DNA of 36,298 nt from Bacteroidales bacterium (GCA_019416285.1 DXXM01000033.1:1-36298), one strand, 5' to 3'. Positions 9,888 to 18,838 are shown, numbered from the stretch's first letter. Numbers and translations are program-made. The notes: generated from the letters alone by a model not told the origin.

Positions 9888-10844
9888 ATGATTGAAAAGA
9901 TAATTGACCCGATTGACAGCGCACTGATTGAAACCGAGCTGACACGCGACAAGTTTCTCCGGTCAACCAATAAGGGCAACAATGAAATCTATGTGATAGA
10001 CGGACGTGAGTGTCAGGCAACCATGCACGAAATCGGGCGGTTGCGCGAGCTCGCTTTCCGTGCTGCCGGCGGCGGAACCGGTAAAAGCTGCGATATCGAC
10101 GAGTTCGACATGATGGACCCTCCATGCCGTCAGCTGATAGTGTGGGACCCGGAATCAAAACTCATACTCGGCGGCTATCGTTTCATCATCGGCCGCGACA
10201 TACGCTTTGACTCCGAGAGACGGCCGAGAATCGCCACAAGCCACATGTTTCATTTCTCGGACCGTTTCATCAATGACTATCTTCCCCATACCATAGAGCT
10301 CGGACGCTCTTTCGTGAGGCTCGAATACCAGTCGTCGCGTGTGGGAGCTAAGGCTATTTTCGCGCTTGACAATCTCTGGGACGGCCTCGGAGCGCTCACG
10401 GTCGTGTATCCTGAGATCGAATATCTGTTCGGCAAGATGACCATGTATCCAAACTATCATGGGAAGAGCCGCGACATGATACTCTATTTCCTCCACAAGC
10501 ATTTCCCCGACACCGAGGAACTCGTGCGTCCGCTCAAGCCGTTTGCTCCGGCCATCGACACTGAGGCGATGGAGCGTCTGTTTACCGGCGACACGTTCAA
10601 GGAGGATTACAAGATTCTCAATCATGCCGTCCGCGAGTACGGGTTCAATATCCCGCCTCTCGTCAATTCCTACATGAGTCTTTCACCCACAATGAAGATG
10701 TTCGGCACAGCTATCAACGATGAGTTCGGCGATGTGGAGGAGAGCGGCATATTTTTTGCCATTTCCGATATATTTGAGGAGAAAAAGCAACGGCACATAG
10801 GTTCGTATCACCCTCTCACGGATGCGTCGCGTACTTTGACATGA
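9888..10844 (+). CDS. glsB: GNAT-fold N-acyltransferase, probable glycine-lipid synthase GlsB
   Basis: This 318-aa protein fits the OlsB/hemolysin-like acyl-ACP-dependent acyltransferase family (Acetyltransf_5). Recognisable parts are IGRLRELAFRAAGGGTGKSCDIDEFD (split here by description: basic RLRELAFR then Gly-rich turn and acidic IDEFD) at about 49-74, followed by LILGGYRF and LGRSFVR. In Bacteroides, GlsB transfers a 3-hydroxyacyl chain to glycine, giving N-acyl glycine (commendamide), which GlsA then O-acylates. The 47-bp gap from glsA and the shared strand suggest co-expression. An ornithine rather than glycine acceptor is the main alternative, since OlsB is homologous. Confidence 0.75.
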   Translation: MIEKIIDPIDSALIETELTRDKFLRSTNKGNNEIYVIDGRECQATMHEIGRLRELAFRAAGGGTGKSCDIDEFDMMDPPCRQLIVWDPESKLILGGYRFIIGRDIRFDSERRPRIATSHMFHFSDRFINDYLPHTIELGRSFVRLEYQSSRVGAKAIFALDNLWDGLGALTVVYPEIEYLFGKMTMYPNYHGKSRDMILYFLHKHFPDTEELVRPLKPFAPAIDTEAMERLFTGDTFKEDYKILNHAVREYGFNIPPLVNSYMSLSPTMKMFGTAINDEFGDVEESGIFFAISDIFEEKKQRHIGSYHPLTDASRTLT

Positions 10845-10887
10845 CATTTACCTGAATAATCATTTACCTAATACATATACATTTGTT

Positions 10888-11919
10888 ATGGAAAGAATTT
10901 TAGTTACCGGAGGTACAGGTTATATCGGCTCCCACACTGTTGTGGAACTGCAGAAAGTGGGATACTCAGTGGTAATCATCGACAATCTGTCTAATTCAAA
11001 CCGTGAAGTTCTCGACGGCATCGAGCGCATAACCGGCATCCGCCCCGATTTCGTGGAAGGTGACTGCACCGACATCGAAGTCCTCAAAAAACTCTTTGCC
11101 GACTATCCCGACATCAAGGGAATCATAAATTTCGCCGCATCCAAGGCTGTGGGCGAGAGCATGCACAAACCGATTCTCTACTATCGCAATAATCTCAACA
11201 CACTTCTCAATCTTCTCGACCTCATGGGCCCCAACGGAGTGAAAGGCATAGTATTCTCCTCGTCATGTACAGTCTATGGTGAACCCGACGAGAATCCCGT
11301 GACCGAAAAGGCTCCCATCAAGAAGGCCACTTCGCCTTACGGAAACACCAAGCAGATTTCCGAGGAGATTATCACCGACGTGATTAATGCCGGAGCGCCG
11401 TTCAAGAGTGTGATTCTCCGTTATTTCAATCCGGTGGGCGCGCATCCATCGGCCGAGATTGGCGAACTCCCCAACGGTGTGCCGCAGAATCTTATCCCTT
11501 ATCTCACACAGACCGCCATCGGTATTCGCAAGGAGTTGAGCGTGTTTGGCGATGACTACAACACACCCGACGGTTCCTGCATCCGCGACTATATCAATGT
11601 GGTCGATCTGGCGCAGGCCCATGTCATAGCTGTCAAGCGTATGCTTGACGACAAGAGCGAGGCTAAGATTGAAATCTTCAATCTCGGTACCGGCAACGGT
11701 GTCTCGGTTCTTGAGCTCATCAAGGTGTTTGAGGAGGCTACCGGTGTGAAAGTGCCCCACAAGATTGTGGGACGTCGCGCAGGTGACATCGAGAAAGTAT
11801 GGGCTGACCCGGCTTATGCCAACGAGGTGCTTGGCTGGAAGGCCACTTCATCTCTTGCCGATACGATGCGTTCAGCCTGGGCATGGCAGCTTAAACTCCG
11901 CGAGCGCGGTGTGATGTGA
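10888..11919 (+). CDS. galE: UDP-glucose 4-epimerase GalE
   Basis: A 343-aa short-chain dehydrogenase/reductase that interconverts UDP-glucose and UDP-galactose with bound NAD. The Rossmann motif TGGTGYIGSH covers residues 7-16, and IIDNLSN carries the NAD-ribose-binding Asp32. The catalytic pair is Y151xxxK155 in SPYGNTK, with the serine/threonine of FSSSCTVYG just upstream. RYFNPVGAHP and CIRDYINVVDLA are standard GalE blocks. It begins 43 bp after glsB without a usable promoter in between, so it may be in the same operon. Its stop overlaps the ATG of the next gene by one base. Confidence 0.95.
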   Translation: MERILVTGGTGYIGSHTVVELQKVGYSVVIIDNLSNSNREVLDGIERITGIRPDFVEGDCTDIEVLKKLFADYPDIKGIINFAASKAVGESMHKPILYYRNNLNTLLNLLDLMGPNGVKGIVFSSSCTVYGEPDENPVTEKAPIKKATSPYGNTKQISEEIITDVINAGAPFKSVILRYFNPVGAHPSAEIGELPNGVPQNLIPYLTQTAIGIRKELSVFGDDYNTPDGSCIRDYINVVDLAQAHVIAVKRMLDDKSEAKIEIFNLGTGNGVSVLELIKVFEEATGVKVPHKIVGRRAGDIEKVWADPAYANEVLGWKATSSLADTMRSAWAWQLKLRERGVM

Positions 11920-12368
11920 TGAATGATTCATCGTTTGCAGTATCACGGACGGTGTATCGTTCCCGCGTGGACCGCTGGATATGGGTGGCGGCTGCCCTTG
12001 TACTTGCCCTCCTGACAGTCAATGCGATATTCGCACCATGGTATCTGGCACTGATTCAGTCTGTCGGAGTGCTTGGTTTCCCGATTGTCATTATTTTCGG
12101 CGTGAAATACGCCATAGAGGGCAATGAGCTTCTTGTCTGGCAGTATTTCAACTGTCGCCGTCTGCCTGTCATGGAAATACGGGAAGTGAGATACAGCCGG
12201 GGCTATACCAACTGTATCGGTCTGTCGAGATACCGTCTCTCGATAACTTTCAACGACAATCACAAGATCCTTGACAGCTGTCTGCCGCTGGAGATTTCTC
12301 CGGCCGACCGCGACGCTTTCGTGGAGCGTCTGCTCGCCGTCAATCCGGATATTGAAGTAATCCGATAA
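11919..12368 (+). CDS. Small membrane protein with PH-like domain
   Basis: A 149-aa protein with two closely spaced hydrophobic helices (about residues 20-60, WIWVAAALVLALLTVNAIF and a second helix ending at VKYAIEG). A soluble beta-rich tail follows that resembles the bacterial YokE-type PH domain (NELLVWQYFNCRRLPVMEIREV, then RYRLSITFNDNHKILDSC). Such proteins are of unknown function. The ATG at 11919 shares one base with the galE stop, which implies translational coupling; a GTG one codon upstream is also in frame. It is the last gene before the terminator at 12392. The PH-like assignment is by fold pattern, not by a conserved catalytic motif. Confidence 0.65.
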   Translation: MNDSSFAVSRTVYRSRVDRWIWVAAALVLALLTVNAIFAPWYLALIQSVGVLGFPIVIIFGVKYAIEGNELLVWQYFNCRRLPVMEIREVRYSRGYTNCIGLSRYRLSITFNDNHKILDSCLPLEISPADRDAFVERLLAVNPDIEVIR

Positions 12369-12391
12369 GGACTTACATGCAGAAATAATTT

Positions 12392-12434
12392 CGGGCCCTG
12401 AAAGCACATAGTGACTTTCGGGGCCCGTTTTTAT
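12392..12434 (+). terminator. Rho-independent terminator after the galE operon
   Basis: A 13-bp stem (12392-12404 with 12415-12427, one G-T pair) with a 10-nt loop is followed by TTTTTATT. It starts 24 bp after the last plus-strand stop. On the minus strand the hairpin is followed only by a weak T-rich stretch, so it may also help end the ridA transcript. Confidence 0.85.
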
Positions 12435-12471
12435 TGTGGCTTATCACCTGTATTCTGTCTTGGACAATCTC

Positions 12472-12846
12472 TTAGAGAACGGCGATAACCTCGATTTCAA
12501 CGAGAACCTGTTTGGGTAGCTCGCGGACGGCGACAGCTGAACGTGCGGGAAAAGGCTCGGTGAAATTCTGTGCGTAGACTTCGTTCATCTCTCCGAAGAG
12601 GCTCATGTCGGCGAGGAATACGGTGGTCTTGACAACATTCTCGATGCTTGCGCCGGCAGCGGCGAGGATAGCCTTGACATTGGCGAGCGACTGTGCGGTC
12701 TGTGCCTTGATGCCCTCGGGAACAATTCCGGTTGCAGGGTCTACAGGTATCTGGCCTGAGCAGAAAAGCATGTTACCTGCCTTGATTGCCTGGCTGTAGG
12801 GACCGATTGCGCCGGGAGCGGCTGTGGTTGAGATCACTTCTTTCAT
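12472..12846 (-). CDS. ridA: RidA family enamine/imine deaminase
   Basis: A 124-aa protein of standard RidA (YjgF/YER057c/UK114) length. RidA trimers hydrolyse reactive 2-aminoacrylate-type enamines made by PLP enzymes. Typical blocks are APGAIGPYSQAIKAGNMLFC at the N-terminus, SGQIPVDPATG, the NVKAILAAAGAS helix, and PARSAVAVRELP with the conserved substrate-binding Arg. It lies 47 bp downstream of the YihY-family gene on the same strand. No consensus promoter was seen in that gap. Confidence 0.93.
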   Translation of the reverse strand: MKEVISTTAAPGAIGPYSQAIKAGNMLFCSGQIPVDPATGIVPEGIKAQTAQSLANVKAILAAAGASIENVVKTTVFLADMSLFGEMNEVYAQNFTEPFPARSAVAVRELPKQVLVEIEVIAVL

Positions 12847-12893
12847 GATAAAATCTGTTTAACGGTTAGATAATTGAATGATAAATTAGATTA

Positions 12894-14288
12894 TTATTGA
12901 GGATTATACTTGTCTTTGGGAATGGGTAAGTCTATTTCCGCCAGCCTGATGGAATGGGCCTCCTGTTCGAGAGATGCCTCGAGTTTGTCACACAGGCTGC
13001 TGAGATGTTTGAAGGTCGTGTCGAAATCAGTGAGGAAATTGGAGTCGCCGCGGTTTGACATCACCTTATAGACATGGCCGAGTGTATAGCGCTCGGGGCC
13101 GGTGGTCGGAGCTAACGGTGCGTCCGGAACCGGGTCGGCGCCGTCGGGCGGAGCGATTCTCTGAATCAGATTGCAGTCGAGCAGAAAATTGACAAGCATC
13201 CCGGTGAGTTTGGGCGGTATGGTGAATATGTTGGAGAGTTCGGCTATGTTCAGCGGCTTCTCTTCGTTCTTGAACCGTTTCACAATGATGGTGAGTATCG
13301 CAATACACACCTTGTTGCGATACGCATTGGAGATATTATTGGTCTGCTTCTCGTAGGTGAACATGTAGATGTTCTGCGCCGAGCAGCAGATGAGCGCACC
13401 GGTAAGGGTGATGAGCCATGAGAGCTGCATCCATATAAGCATTAACGGGAGGAAAGAGAAGCTACCGTAGATTGCATTGTATTTGGCCACATACAACTGG
13501 CCTGTGAGGAATAGCCATTGCAGTATCTGAAAGGCTATGCCTGCGATTACGCCGGTGAGAATGGCGTTTTTGAATTTGACTTTCGTGTTGGGAATGAGCA
13601 TATAGGCTCCGGCGAAAAAGAGACAGCCGAACAACACGGACACTATATCGAGAATATCGCCCACCACAGGGCCGATGAAGTCAAATGGCAGAAGTGTCCT
13701 GATGGTAGTCGACATGAAGATGCGCAGACCTCCGGAACATATCATAAGGATAGGCAGGATGATGCAGATTGCAAGATAGTCGGTCACTTTGCGTGCTATG
13801 GGTCTGTCGATGCGTACTCCCCAGATATTGTTGAACGACGTTTCTACCGAATCGAGCAGTGATATGAGTGTCCAGAGCAGGAAGATGATGCCGATGCCCA
13901 CAAATATACCCTCCGAGGCCTGTGCGAGACATGAGTCGACGAAAGAGAAGGCCATTTCCAGAGCTTTGTGTTGCGAGGGGAAAGCCTGATACAACTGTGT
14001 CTGTAACAGGTCCTGGAAGCCAAAACCTCGGCCGATGGCAAACAGAAGCGCGAGGGCGGGGACAATGGCGAGCAGTGTGCGGTAGGTCAGAGCACAGGCC
14101 GACGATTGCAGATCTGAGCTCATGAACGAGCGCACGGTCAGATTCAGAGTCTTGACCGTGTTGACTTTCAGAGTGTTTCGCTTGTCCTGCCATACACCTT
14201 CCGAACAATAGTTCCAAAGGCTTATGGCTCTGGCCTTCCATCGTTCAATTTTGCTGGCCATTTTGCCGGGTTTCTTTTCGTCTGCCAT
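12894..14288 (-). CDS. YihY/BrkB family inner-membrane protein with C-terminal winged-helix-like extension
   Basis: A 464-aa polytopic protein of the YihY/BrkB family (once called RNase BN, a name now considered wrong). The conserved SACALTYRTLLAIVPALALLF start of the membrane domain is at about residues 60-80, followed by further hydrophobic helices and WMQLSWLITLTGALICC. After about residue 310 comes a soluble part with a helical, winged-helix-like pattern (KPLNIAELSNIFTIPPKLTGML) and a Pro-rich linker. Family function is unsettled; transport or envelope roles have been proposed. It follows the lipoprotein gene by 42 bp and may share its transcript. Confidence 0.85.
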   Translation of the reverse strand: MADEKKPGKMASKIERWKARAISLWNYCSEGVWQDKRNTLKVNTVKTLNLTVRSFMSSDLQSSACALTYRTLLAIVPALALLFAIGRGFGFQDLLQTQLYQAFPSQHKALEMAFSFVDSCLAQASEGIFVGIGIIFLLWTLISLLDSVETSFNNIWGVRIDRPIARKVTDYLAICIILPILMICSGGLRIFMSTTIRTLLPFDFIGPVVGDILDIVSVLFGCLFFAGAYMLIPNTKVKFKNAILTGVIAGIAFQILQWLFLTGQLYVAKYNAIYGSFSFLPLMLIWMQLSWLITLTGALICCSAQNIYMFTYEKQTNNISNAYRNKVCIAILTIIVKRFKNEEKPLNIAELSNIFTIPPKLTGMLVNFLLDCNLIQRIAPPDGADPVPDAPLAPTTGPERYTLGHVYKVMSNRGDSNFLTDFDTTFKHLSSLCDKLEASLEQEAHSIRLAEIDLPIPKDKYNPQ

Positions 14289-14330
14289 AATAGAATGTGT
14301 GTTTTTTCAGTATGTATGTCTGTGGCTCGA

Positions 14331-15188
14331 TTATTTCACGCTGTCTTTTTCGACAAATGTGCGTGCGGCCTGTGAACGGGCTATGTCTACCGCCCGGCTG
14401 AGACGCTCTTTTTCAAGAACGGCCACCTTGAAGCGGCGTGTGAGGCTCGAATAGTCATACGCAAGGGCTATTTCCTTGGCCTGCGAAGCGGGGAGAGGCA
14501 TGGAATATGAGCCGGAACCGATGAACGTAAGAGTGATGGGTTCATTGACGTGAGCGCTGATGAAGCGGCCCACGCTGTCGCACTCGGCGCCTATGAAGGT
14601 GATGACTTCCGCACCCATCGAGCGGTCATTGCGCTCGCCGTCATGTGCCACTGTCGCGGTCACGGCCTTTTTGCCTCCGGCACTTACCTCGATGGCCGTG
14701 CTCTTCACGCTTTTCGCTTTTAGCGACGACATGAGGGTGAAGTCTCCGTCGGGGCTCACGCGTGCCTGAAGCCCGTTGGTGCCGAAAAATTTCGACGGGT
14801 CGGCGCTTGCGGCGATATAGTAACCTTCAATCGGATTGCTGACAAATTTCATCAGTCTCTGAAGCGAATCCCCCTCGACGCCGAGCACCGCAGTGAGTGA
14901 ATCGGTCTCCTGAAGGCGCTGTAGAGTCAGTCCCTCCGTTGCGCGAGTGGAGAGGTGCAGGGCCTCACGGCGTATGTCGATCTGCTTCGGATATGCGTTT
15001 TTGATGGAGTCGGTCAGTGCGAGCGTCTCCGTATAGTTTTTTGCTTCGAAAGCTCTCTGCGCCTGCTCGAGCAGCGAGGACGCTTTTTCTTTGTCGCCGT
15101 CGCCTCCGCAGGCGGTGGCAAAGAGAATGAGCCCTGTCAGGGCGCTGTTTCTGATAAACCGTATATGTTCAGTTGCTGCGTTCAACAT
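14331..15188 (-). CDS. Lipoprotein of unknown function
   Basis: I do not recognise a family. The 285-aa product begins with a signal peptide ending in a lipobox (FATAC, Cys27), followed by GGDGDKEK, an acidic stretch of the kind that can direct surface exposure in Bacteroidetes. Residues about 35-115 are helical and TPR-like (AQRAFEAKNYTETLALTDS, then AYPKQIDIRREALHLS). The rest appears beta-rich with a final basic helix. The start codon lies 20 bp inside the end of the RSH gene, so the two are translationally linked. Its role may be envelope stress or anchoring; nothing in the sequence settles this. Confidence 0.75.
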   Translation of the reverse strand: MLNAATEHIRFIRNSALTGLILFATACGGDGDKEKASSLLEQAQRAFEAKNYTETLALTDSIKNAYPKQIDIRREALHLSTRATEGLTLQRLQETDSLTAVLGVEGDSLQRLMKFVSNPIEGYYIAASADPSKFFGTNGLQARVSPDGDFTLMSSLKAKSVKSTAIEVSAGGKKAVTATVAHDGERNDRSMGAEVITFIGAECDSVGRFISAHVNEPITLTFIGSGSYSMPLPASQAKEIALAYDYSSLTRRFKVAVLEKERLSRAVDIARSQAARTFVEKDSVK

Positions 15189-17376
15189 CTTTTACACCTT
15201 TTACTGTTTTGATTTTCTTGATAAGATTGTTAAGAGTGGCTGTGTCGCTGATTCCCACCACTATGAATCCCGAGAAGATGCCGGCGGAGGAATCGATGGT
15301 GATATTCCGCAGTGTGACATCCTTCTCCTTATTTATAATGGAGGTTATGTTGGTGACTATGCCTATGTCATCGTTGCCGACGATACGGAGGGTTGTGGCA
15401 AATTGTGTGCCGACCTTGCCGGACCAGCGGGTGCGGATGACGCGGTAGGGATATTTGTATCTGATATGGGCCGCGTTGGGGCAGTCGAGCTTGTGGATTT
15501 TGATGACGCCCTCGGCCGAGACGAAGCCGAACACATCGTCGCCGAAAATCGGGTTGCAGCATTTCGACAGGCGGTAGTTGATGCCTTTGATGTTGTCGCC
15601 GATAATCAATATGTCGTCGGCGGCTGAGTCCGTGCGCTCATGCGGTTCCATCAGTTCGAACTCTTCGGCGCTTCGGCGCTCGGTCTCTGCCTTTTTGTCG
15701 GCGTTGTCTATGAGTTCATACTGGGTTATTACGTCGTTGACATCAATGATTTCGTCGCCTATGGCCTTGTAGAAATCGGTGACGGTCTTGTAGCCCATCT
15801 TTTTGATGGCCCTCATGAGAGTGCCTTCCTCCAGCTCGATTTTTCTGTTCTTGCAGCGGCGTTGCAAGAGCTCTTTGCCGAGCTCGGCGGAGCGGTTGGC
15901 GCGCTCGTTGATTGTCTGGCGGATTTTGTTGCGTGCCTTGGAGGTGACCACGAAGTTCAGCCAGTCCTGCTTGGGCATCTGTCCGGGGGCTGTCGTTACC
16001 TCTACAGTGTCGCCAGAATGGAGCTTATAGTTGAGCTTGCGGTTGCGCCCGTTGACTTTGCCGCCGACGCATGTGCAACCTAACTTCGAGTGGATGTTGA
16101 AGGCGAAGTCGAGCACTGTGGCGCCGAGCGGCAGACGGTAGAGGTCGCCGCGGGGAGTGAACACGAACACCTCCTTGTCGTAAAGGTCCATCTTGAAATT
16201 CTTCATCAGCTCCATCGGGCCGTCGGCTGTTTCAAGAATGTCGCGGATGTTGTTCATCCATGTGTCGAGGTCGCCTTCGCTCTTTATGCCTTTGTATTTC
16301 CAGTGGGCGGCAAGACCTTTTTCGGCCACGAGGTCCATGCGCTTGGTACGTATCTGTACCTCCACCCATTTGTTGTCGGGACCCTTCACTGTGGTGTGGA
16401 GCGATTCGTAACCGTTGCTCTTAGGAATCGAGAGCCAGTCCTTCATGCGCGCGGGGTTGGGTGTGTACATGTCGGCTACGATGGAATATACGTTCCAGCA
16501 GTCGGCTTTCTCCCTTTCGAGAGGCACGTCGAGAATCACGCGGATGGCGAAGAGGTCATATATGCCCGAGAGTTCCACCTGCTGCTTCCGGAGTTTGTTC
16601 CAGATAGAGTAGATGGACTTGGTTCTGCCCTTGATTTCATATTTGAGGCCTGTGGCGTCAAGTTTTTCCCGGAGTGGGGCGATGAAGGCTGCTATGTAAG
16701 CGTCGCGCGCCACTTTTGTCTCGTTGAGCTCACGCGCGATTTTCGTATATGTCTCGCGTGCGGTATATTTCAGCGACATATCCTCCAGCTCGCTCTTTAT
16801 TTTGTAAAGACCGAGACGGTGGGCGAGGGGAGCATAGAGATAGTTGGCTTCGAAAGCCGTGTCGGTTACGAATTTCTCGTCGGGGTGGTGGTTGATGGCG
16901 CGCATCAGCGTCAGACGCTCGACAATCATGATGATGATCACACGGATATCTTCCGCGAATGTCATCAGCAGACGCCGGAAGTTGTCGGTCTTGACCACGC
17001 CCTGCTTGCCGTAGAGGGTCGATACTTTCAGCAGTCCGTTGACCATCCTGGCCACATCGTCGCCCCAGGTCTCTTTCACTTTGTCGACTGTGAGGGACTC
17101 ATCGACACAGAGCCCGTAGACGAGTGTGGCGATAATCATGTTGCGGTCAGGCGAAACCATCTCGCAAAGCGCGACTGATGTGTCAATCGAATGTGCCACA
17201 CGGTTGAGGCCGTGACGGTCGGAGAGCGGTTTGTCGTCGGCGTAGGCTTTCTTGACGATGTCCTTGACGGACCGGAAGTCCGAAGGCTTTATGACCTCGC
17301 TGACTCCTTTGAGAAGTCTGCGTGTCAGTTCCAGTATCTGAGTCCTCTCGTTGGAGGGAAGAGTTGTCTTTTCCAT
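15169..17376 (-). CDS. relA: RelA/SpoT homologue, (p)ppGpp synthetase with degenerate hydrolase domain
   Basis: A 735-aa long RSH protein with the full domain order. The N-terminal HD hydrolase region (about 40-200) keeps His62 but has Tyr87-Gly88 where the HD pair should be, and ERLTLMRA in place of the DRLHNMRT block, so hydrolysis is probably lost. The synthetase domain (about 240-360) is intact: GRTKSIYSIWNK, RMKD at 310-313, GYESLHTTV and EVQIRT. TGS (about 402-462), a conserved-cysteine domain (SKCCNPIFGD, 604-613) and a C-terminal ACT domain (about 660-735) follow. The RxKD motif is the type usually seen in bifunctional enzymes, which makes the combination odd. It makes the alarmone (p)ppGpp, presumably at the ribosome. 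I call it relA on function; relA/spoT naming is uncertain. Confidence 0.9.
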   Translation of the reverse strand: MEKTTLPSNERTQILELTRRLLKGVSEVIKPSDFRSVKDIVKKAYADDKPLSDRHGLNRVAHSIDTSVALCEMVSPDRNMIIATLVYGLCVDESLTVDKVKETWGDDVARMVNGLLKVSTLYGKQGVVKTDNFRRLLMTFAEDIRVIIIMIVERLTLMRAINHHPDEKFVTDTAFEANYLYAPLAHRLGLYKIKSELEDMSLKYTARETYTKIARELNETKVARDAYIAAFIAPLREKLDATGLKYEIKGRTKSIYSIWNKLRKQQVELSGIYDLFAIRVILDVPLEREKADCWNVYSIVADMYTPNPARMKDWLSIPKSNGYESLHTTVKGPDNKWVEVQIRTKRMDLVAEKGLAAHWKYKGIKSEGDLDTWMNNIRDILETADGPMELMKNFKMDLYDKEVFVFTPRGDLYRLPLGATVLDFAFNIHSKLGCTCVGGKVNGRNRKLNYKLHSGDTVEVTTAPGQMPKQDWLNFVVTSKARNKIRQTINERANRSAELGKELLQRRCKNRKIELEEGTLMRAIKKMGYKTVTDFYKAIGDEIIDVNDVITQYELIDNADKKAETERRSAEEFELMEPHERTDSAADDILIIGDNIKGINYRLSKCCNPIFGDDVFGFVSAEGVIKIHKLDCPNAAHIRYKYPYRVIRTRWSGKVGTQFATTLRIVGNDDIGIVTNITSIINKEKDVTLRNITIDSSAGIFSGFIVVGISDTATLNNLIKKIKTVKGVKDVERSN

Positions 17377-17462
17377 TGTGTTTTAGGTGCAAGAGAGATG
17401 ATGTGGTGCGTTGGCCGGAGCGGAAACCGCAGGTGCTTATGCACGTCGCGGCTCCCGGTGAA

Positions 17463-18773
17463 TCAGTCGCGGCGGTAGATGCACGCCCCGACGGAGTTGA
17501 GTCGGGTGTCGATGGCCTGATAGCCTCGGTCAATCTGGTCGATATTGTCGATTGTCGAGACTCCCTTGGCGCTCATGGCGGCAATCAGCATCGCGATGCC
17601 CGCGCGGATGTCGGGAGAGTGCATTTTGTTGGCGCGCAGGGGTACTTTGTGGTCGAGGCCGATTACCACCGCACGGTGCGGGTCGCAGAGCATAATCTGC
17701 GCGCCCATGTCAATCAGACGGTCGACAAAGAAGAGGCGGCTTTCGAACATCTTCTGATGTATCAGCACACTTCCTTTACATTGGGTAGCCGTCACGAGCA
17801 TTACCGACAGGAGGTCGGGTGTCAGGCCGGGCCACGGCGCGTCGGCTATCGTCGGGATGGAGCCGTCGAGATTCGTCTCGATTTCGTATGTTTCCTGTGA
17901 AGGGATATAGATGTCGTCGCCACGGCGCTCAAGCTGGATACCGAGCCGACGGAAAGAGTCGGGTATGATGCCGAGATTGTCGTAGCTCACGTCTTTGATT
18001 GTGAGCTCGCTGCGTGTGATGGCGGCCATGCCGATGAAACTGCCCACCTCAATCATGTCGGGGAGTATGGTGTGTTCGGCACCGCTCAGCTTGTCGACGC
18101 CGGTTATACGGAGCAGGTTGGAGCCGATACCGTCGATGATTACACCCATCCCGACAAGCATTTTGCAGAGCTGCTGGATATAAGGTTCGCAGGCGGCATT
18201 GTAAATAGTTGTGGTTCCTTCGGCGAGTGCGGCTGCCATTATGATGTTGGCGGTACCGGTCACGGATGCCTCGTCGAGAAGCATGTAGCATCCCTTGAGT
18301 CCGTTGACGGTCACAAGATAGTAGGCCTGGCGCTCCTCATTGTAGGCAATCATGGCTCCGAGTTTCGAAAGACCGGTTATATGGGTGTCGACTCTGCGGC
18401 GTCCGATTTTGTCGCCGCCGGGTTTTGCGAAATATGCCTGGCCGAGACGTGCGAGCAGTGGGCCGACCACGAGCACGGAGCCTCTGAGTGAGGCGCATCT
18501 CGACACGAAATCCGCGCTTGAGATATAGTCCTCGTCAAGATCGTCGGCCTGAAAACGGTAAGTGTCGTCGCTGAGTTTGTCGACTTTCACTCTCATCGCT
18601 TTCAGGAGATTTATGAGGTTGACGACGTCGAGGATATTGGGTACATTGTGGATGGTGACCGGCTCGGATGTGAGGAGAGTGGCGCAAATCACTTCAAGCG
18701 CTTCGTTTTTGGCACCCTGAGGTCTGATGCTGCCGCTCAGCCTGTGGCTGCCTTCGATAATGTAAGTGCTCAT
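17463..18773 (-). CDS. murA: UDP-N-acetylglucosamine 1-carboxyvinyltransferase MurA (Asp variant)
   Basis: A 436-aa EPSP-synthase-fold enzyme that catalyses the first committed step of peptidoglycan synthesis, adding enolpyruvyl from PEP to UDP-GlcNAc. Conserved features are PQGAKNEAL with Lys22-Asn23, RCASLRGSVLVVGPLLAR, the active-site loop PGGDKIGRRRVDTH and WPGLTPDL. The loop residue equal to Cys115 of E. coli is Asp121. Asp is known to support catalysis while preventing covalent attack by fosfomycin, so the enzyme is predicted fosfomycin-insensitive. It lies 65 bp downstream of murB on the same strand and 86 bp upstream of the RSH gene. Confidence 0.96.
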   Translation of the reverse strand: MSTYIIEGSHRLSGSIRPQGAKNEALEVICATLLTSEPVTIHNVPNILDVVNLINLLKAMRVKVDKLSDDTYRFQADDLDEDYISSADFVSRCASLRGSVLVVGPLLARLGQAYFAKPGGDKIGRRRVDTHITGLSKLGAMIAYNEERQAYYLVTVNGLKGCYMLLDEASVTGTANIIMAAALAEGTTTIYNAACEPYIQQLCKMLVGMGVIIDGIGSNLLRITGVDKLSGAEHTILPDMIEVGSFIGMAAITRSELTIKDVSYDNLGIIPDSFRRLGIQLERRGDDIYIPSQETYEIETNLDGSIPTIADAPWPGLTPDLLSVMLVTATQCKGSVLIHQKMFESRLFFVDRLIDMGAQIMLCDPHRAVVIGLDHKVPLRANKMHSPDIRAGIAMLIAAMSAKGVSTIDNIDQIDRGYQAIDTRLNSVGACIYRRD

Positions 18774-18838
18774 GTCGGGGATGTTTGTATTGGGTAGTTA
18801 AAGTTGAGACGTTGTTTGAAATTTAAATGCCTGAAAGG

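Noticed and set aside
10878..10885. TACATTTG promoter-like element before galE
   Set aside because: It ends 2 bp before the galE ATG, so transcription would start inside the gene; galE is more likely read from upstream.
16090..17178. 362-aa plus-strand open frame opposite the RSH gene
   Set aside because: It lies entirely antisense to a well-supported gene, has no family-like motifs, and reflects codon bias of the true strand.
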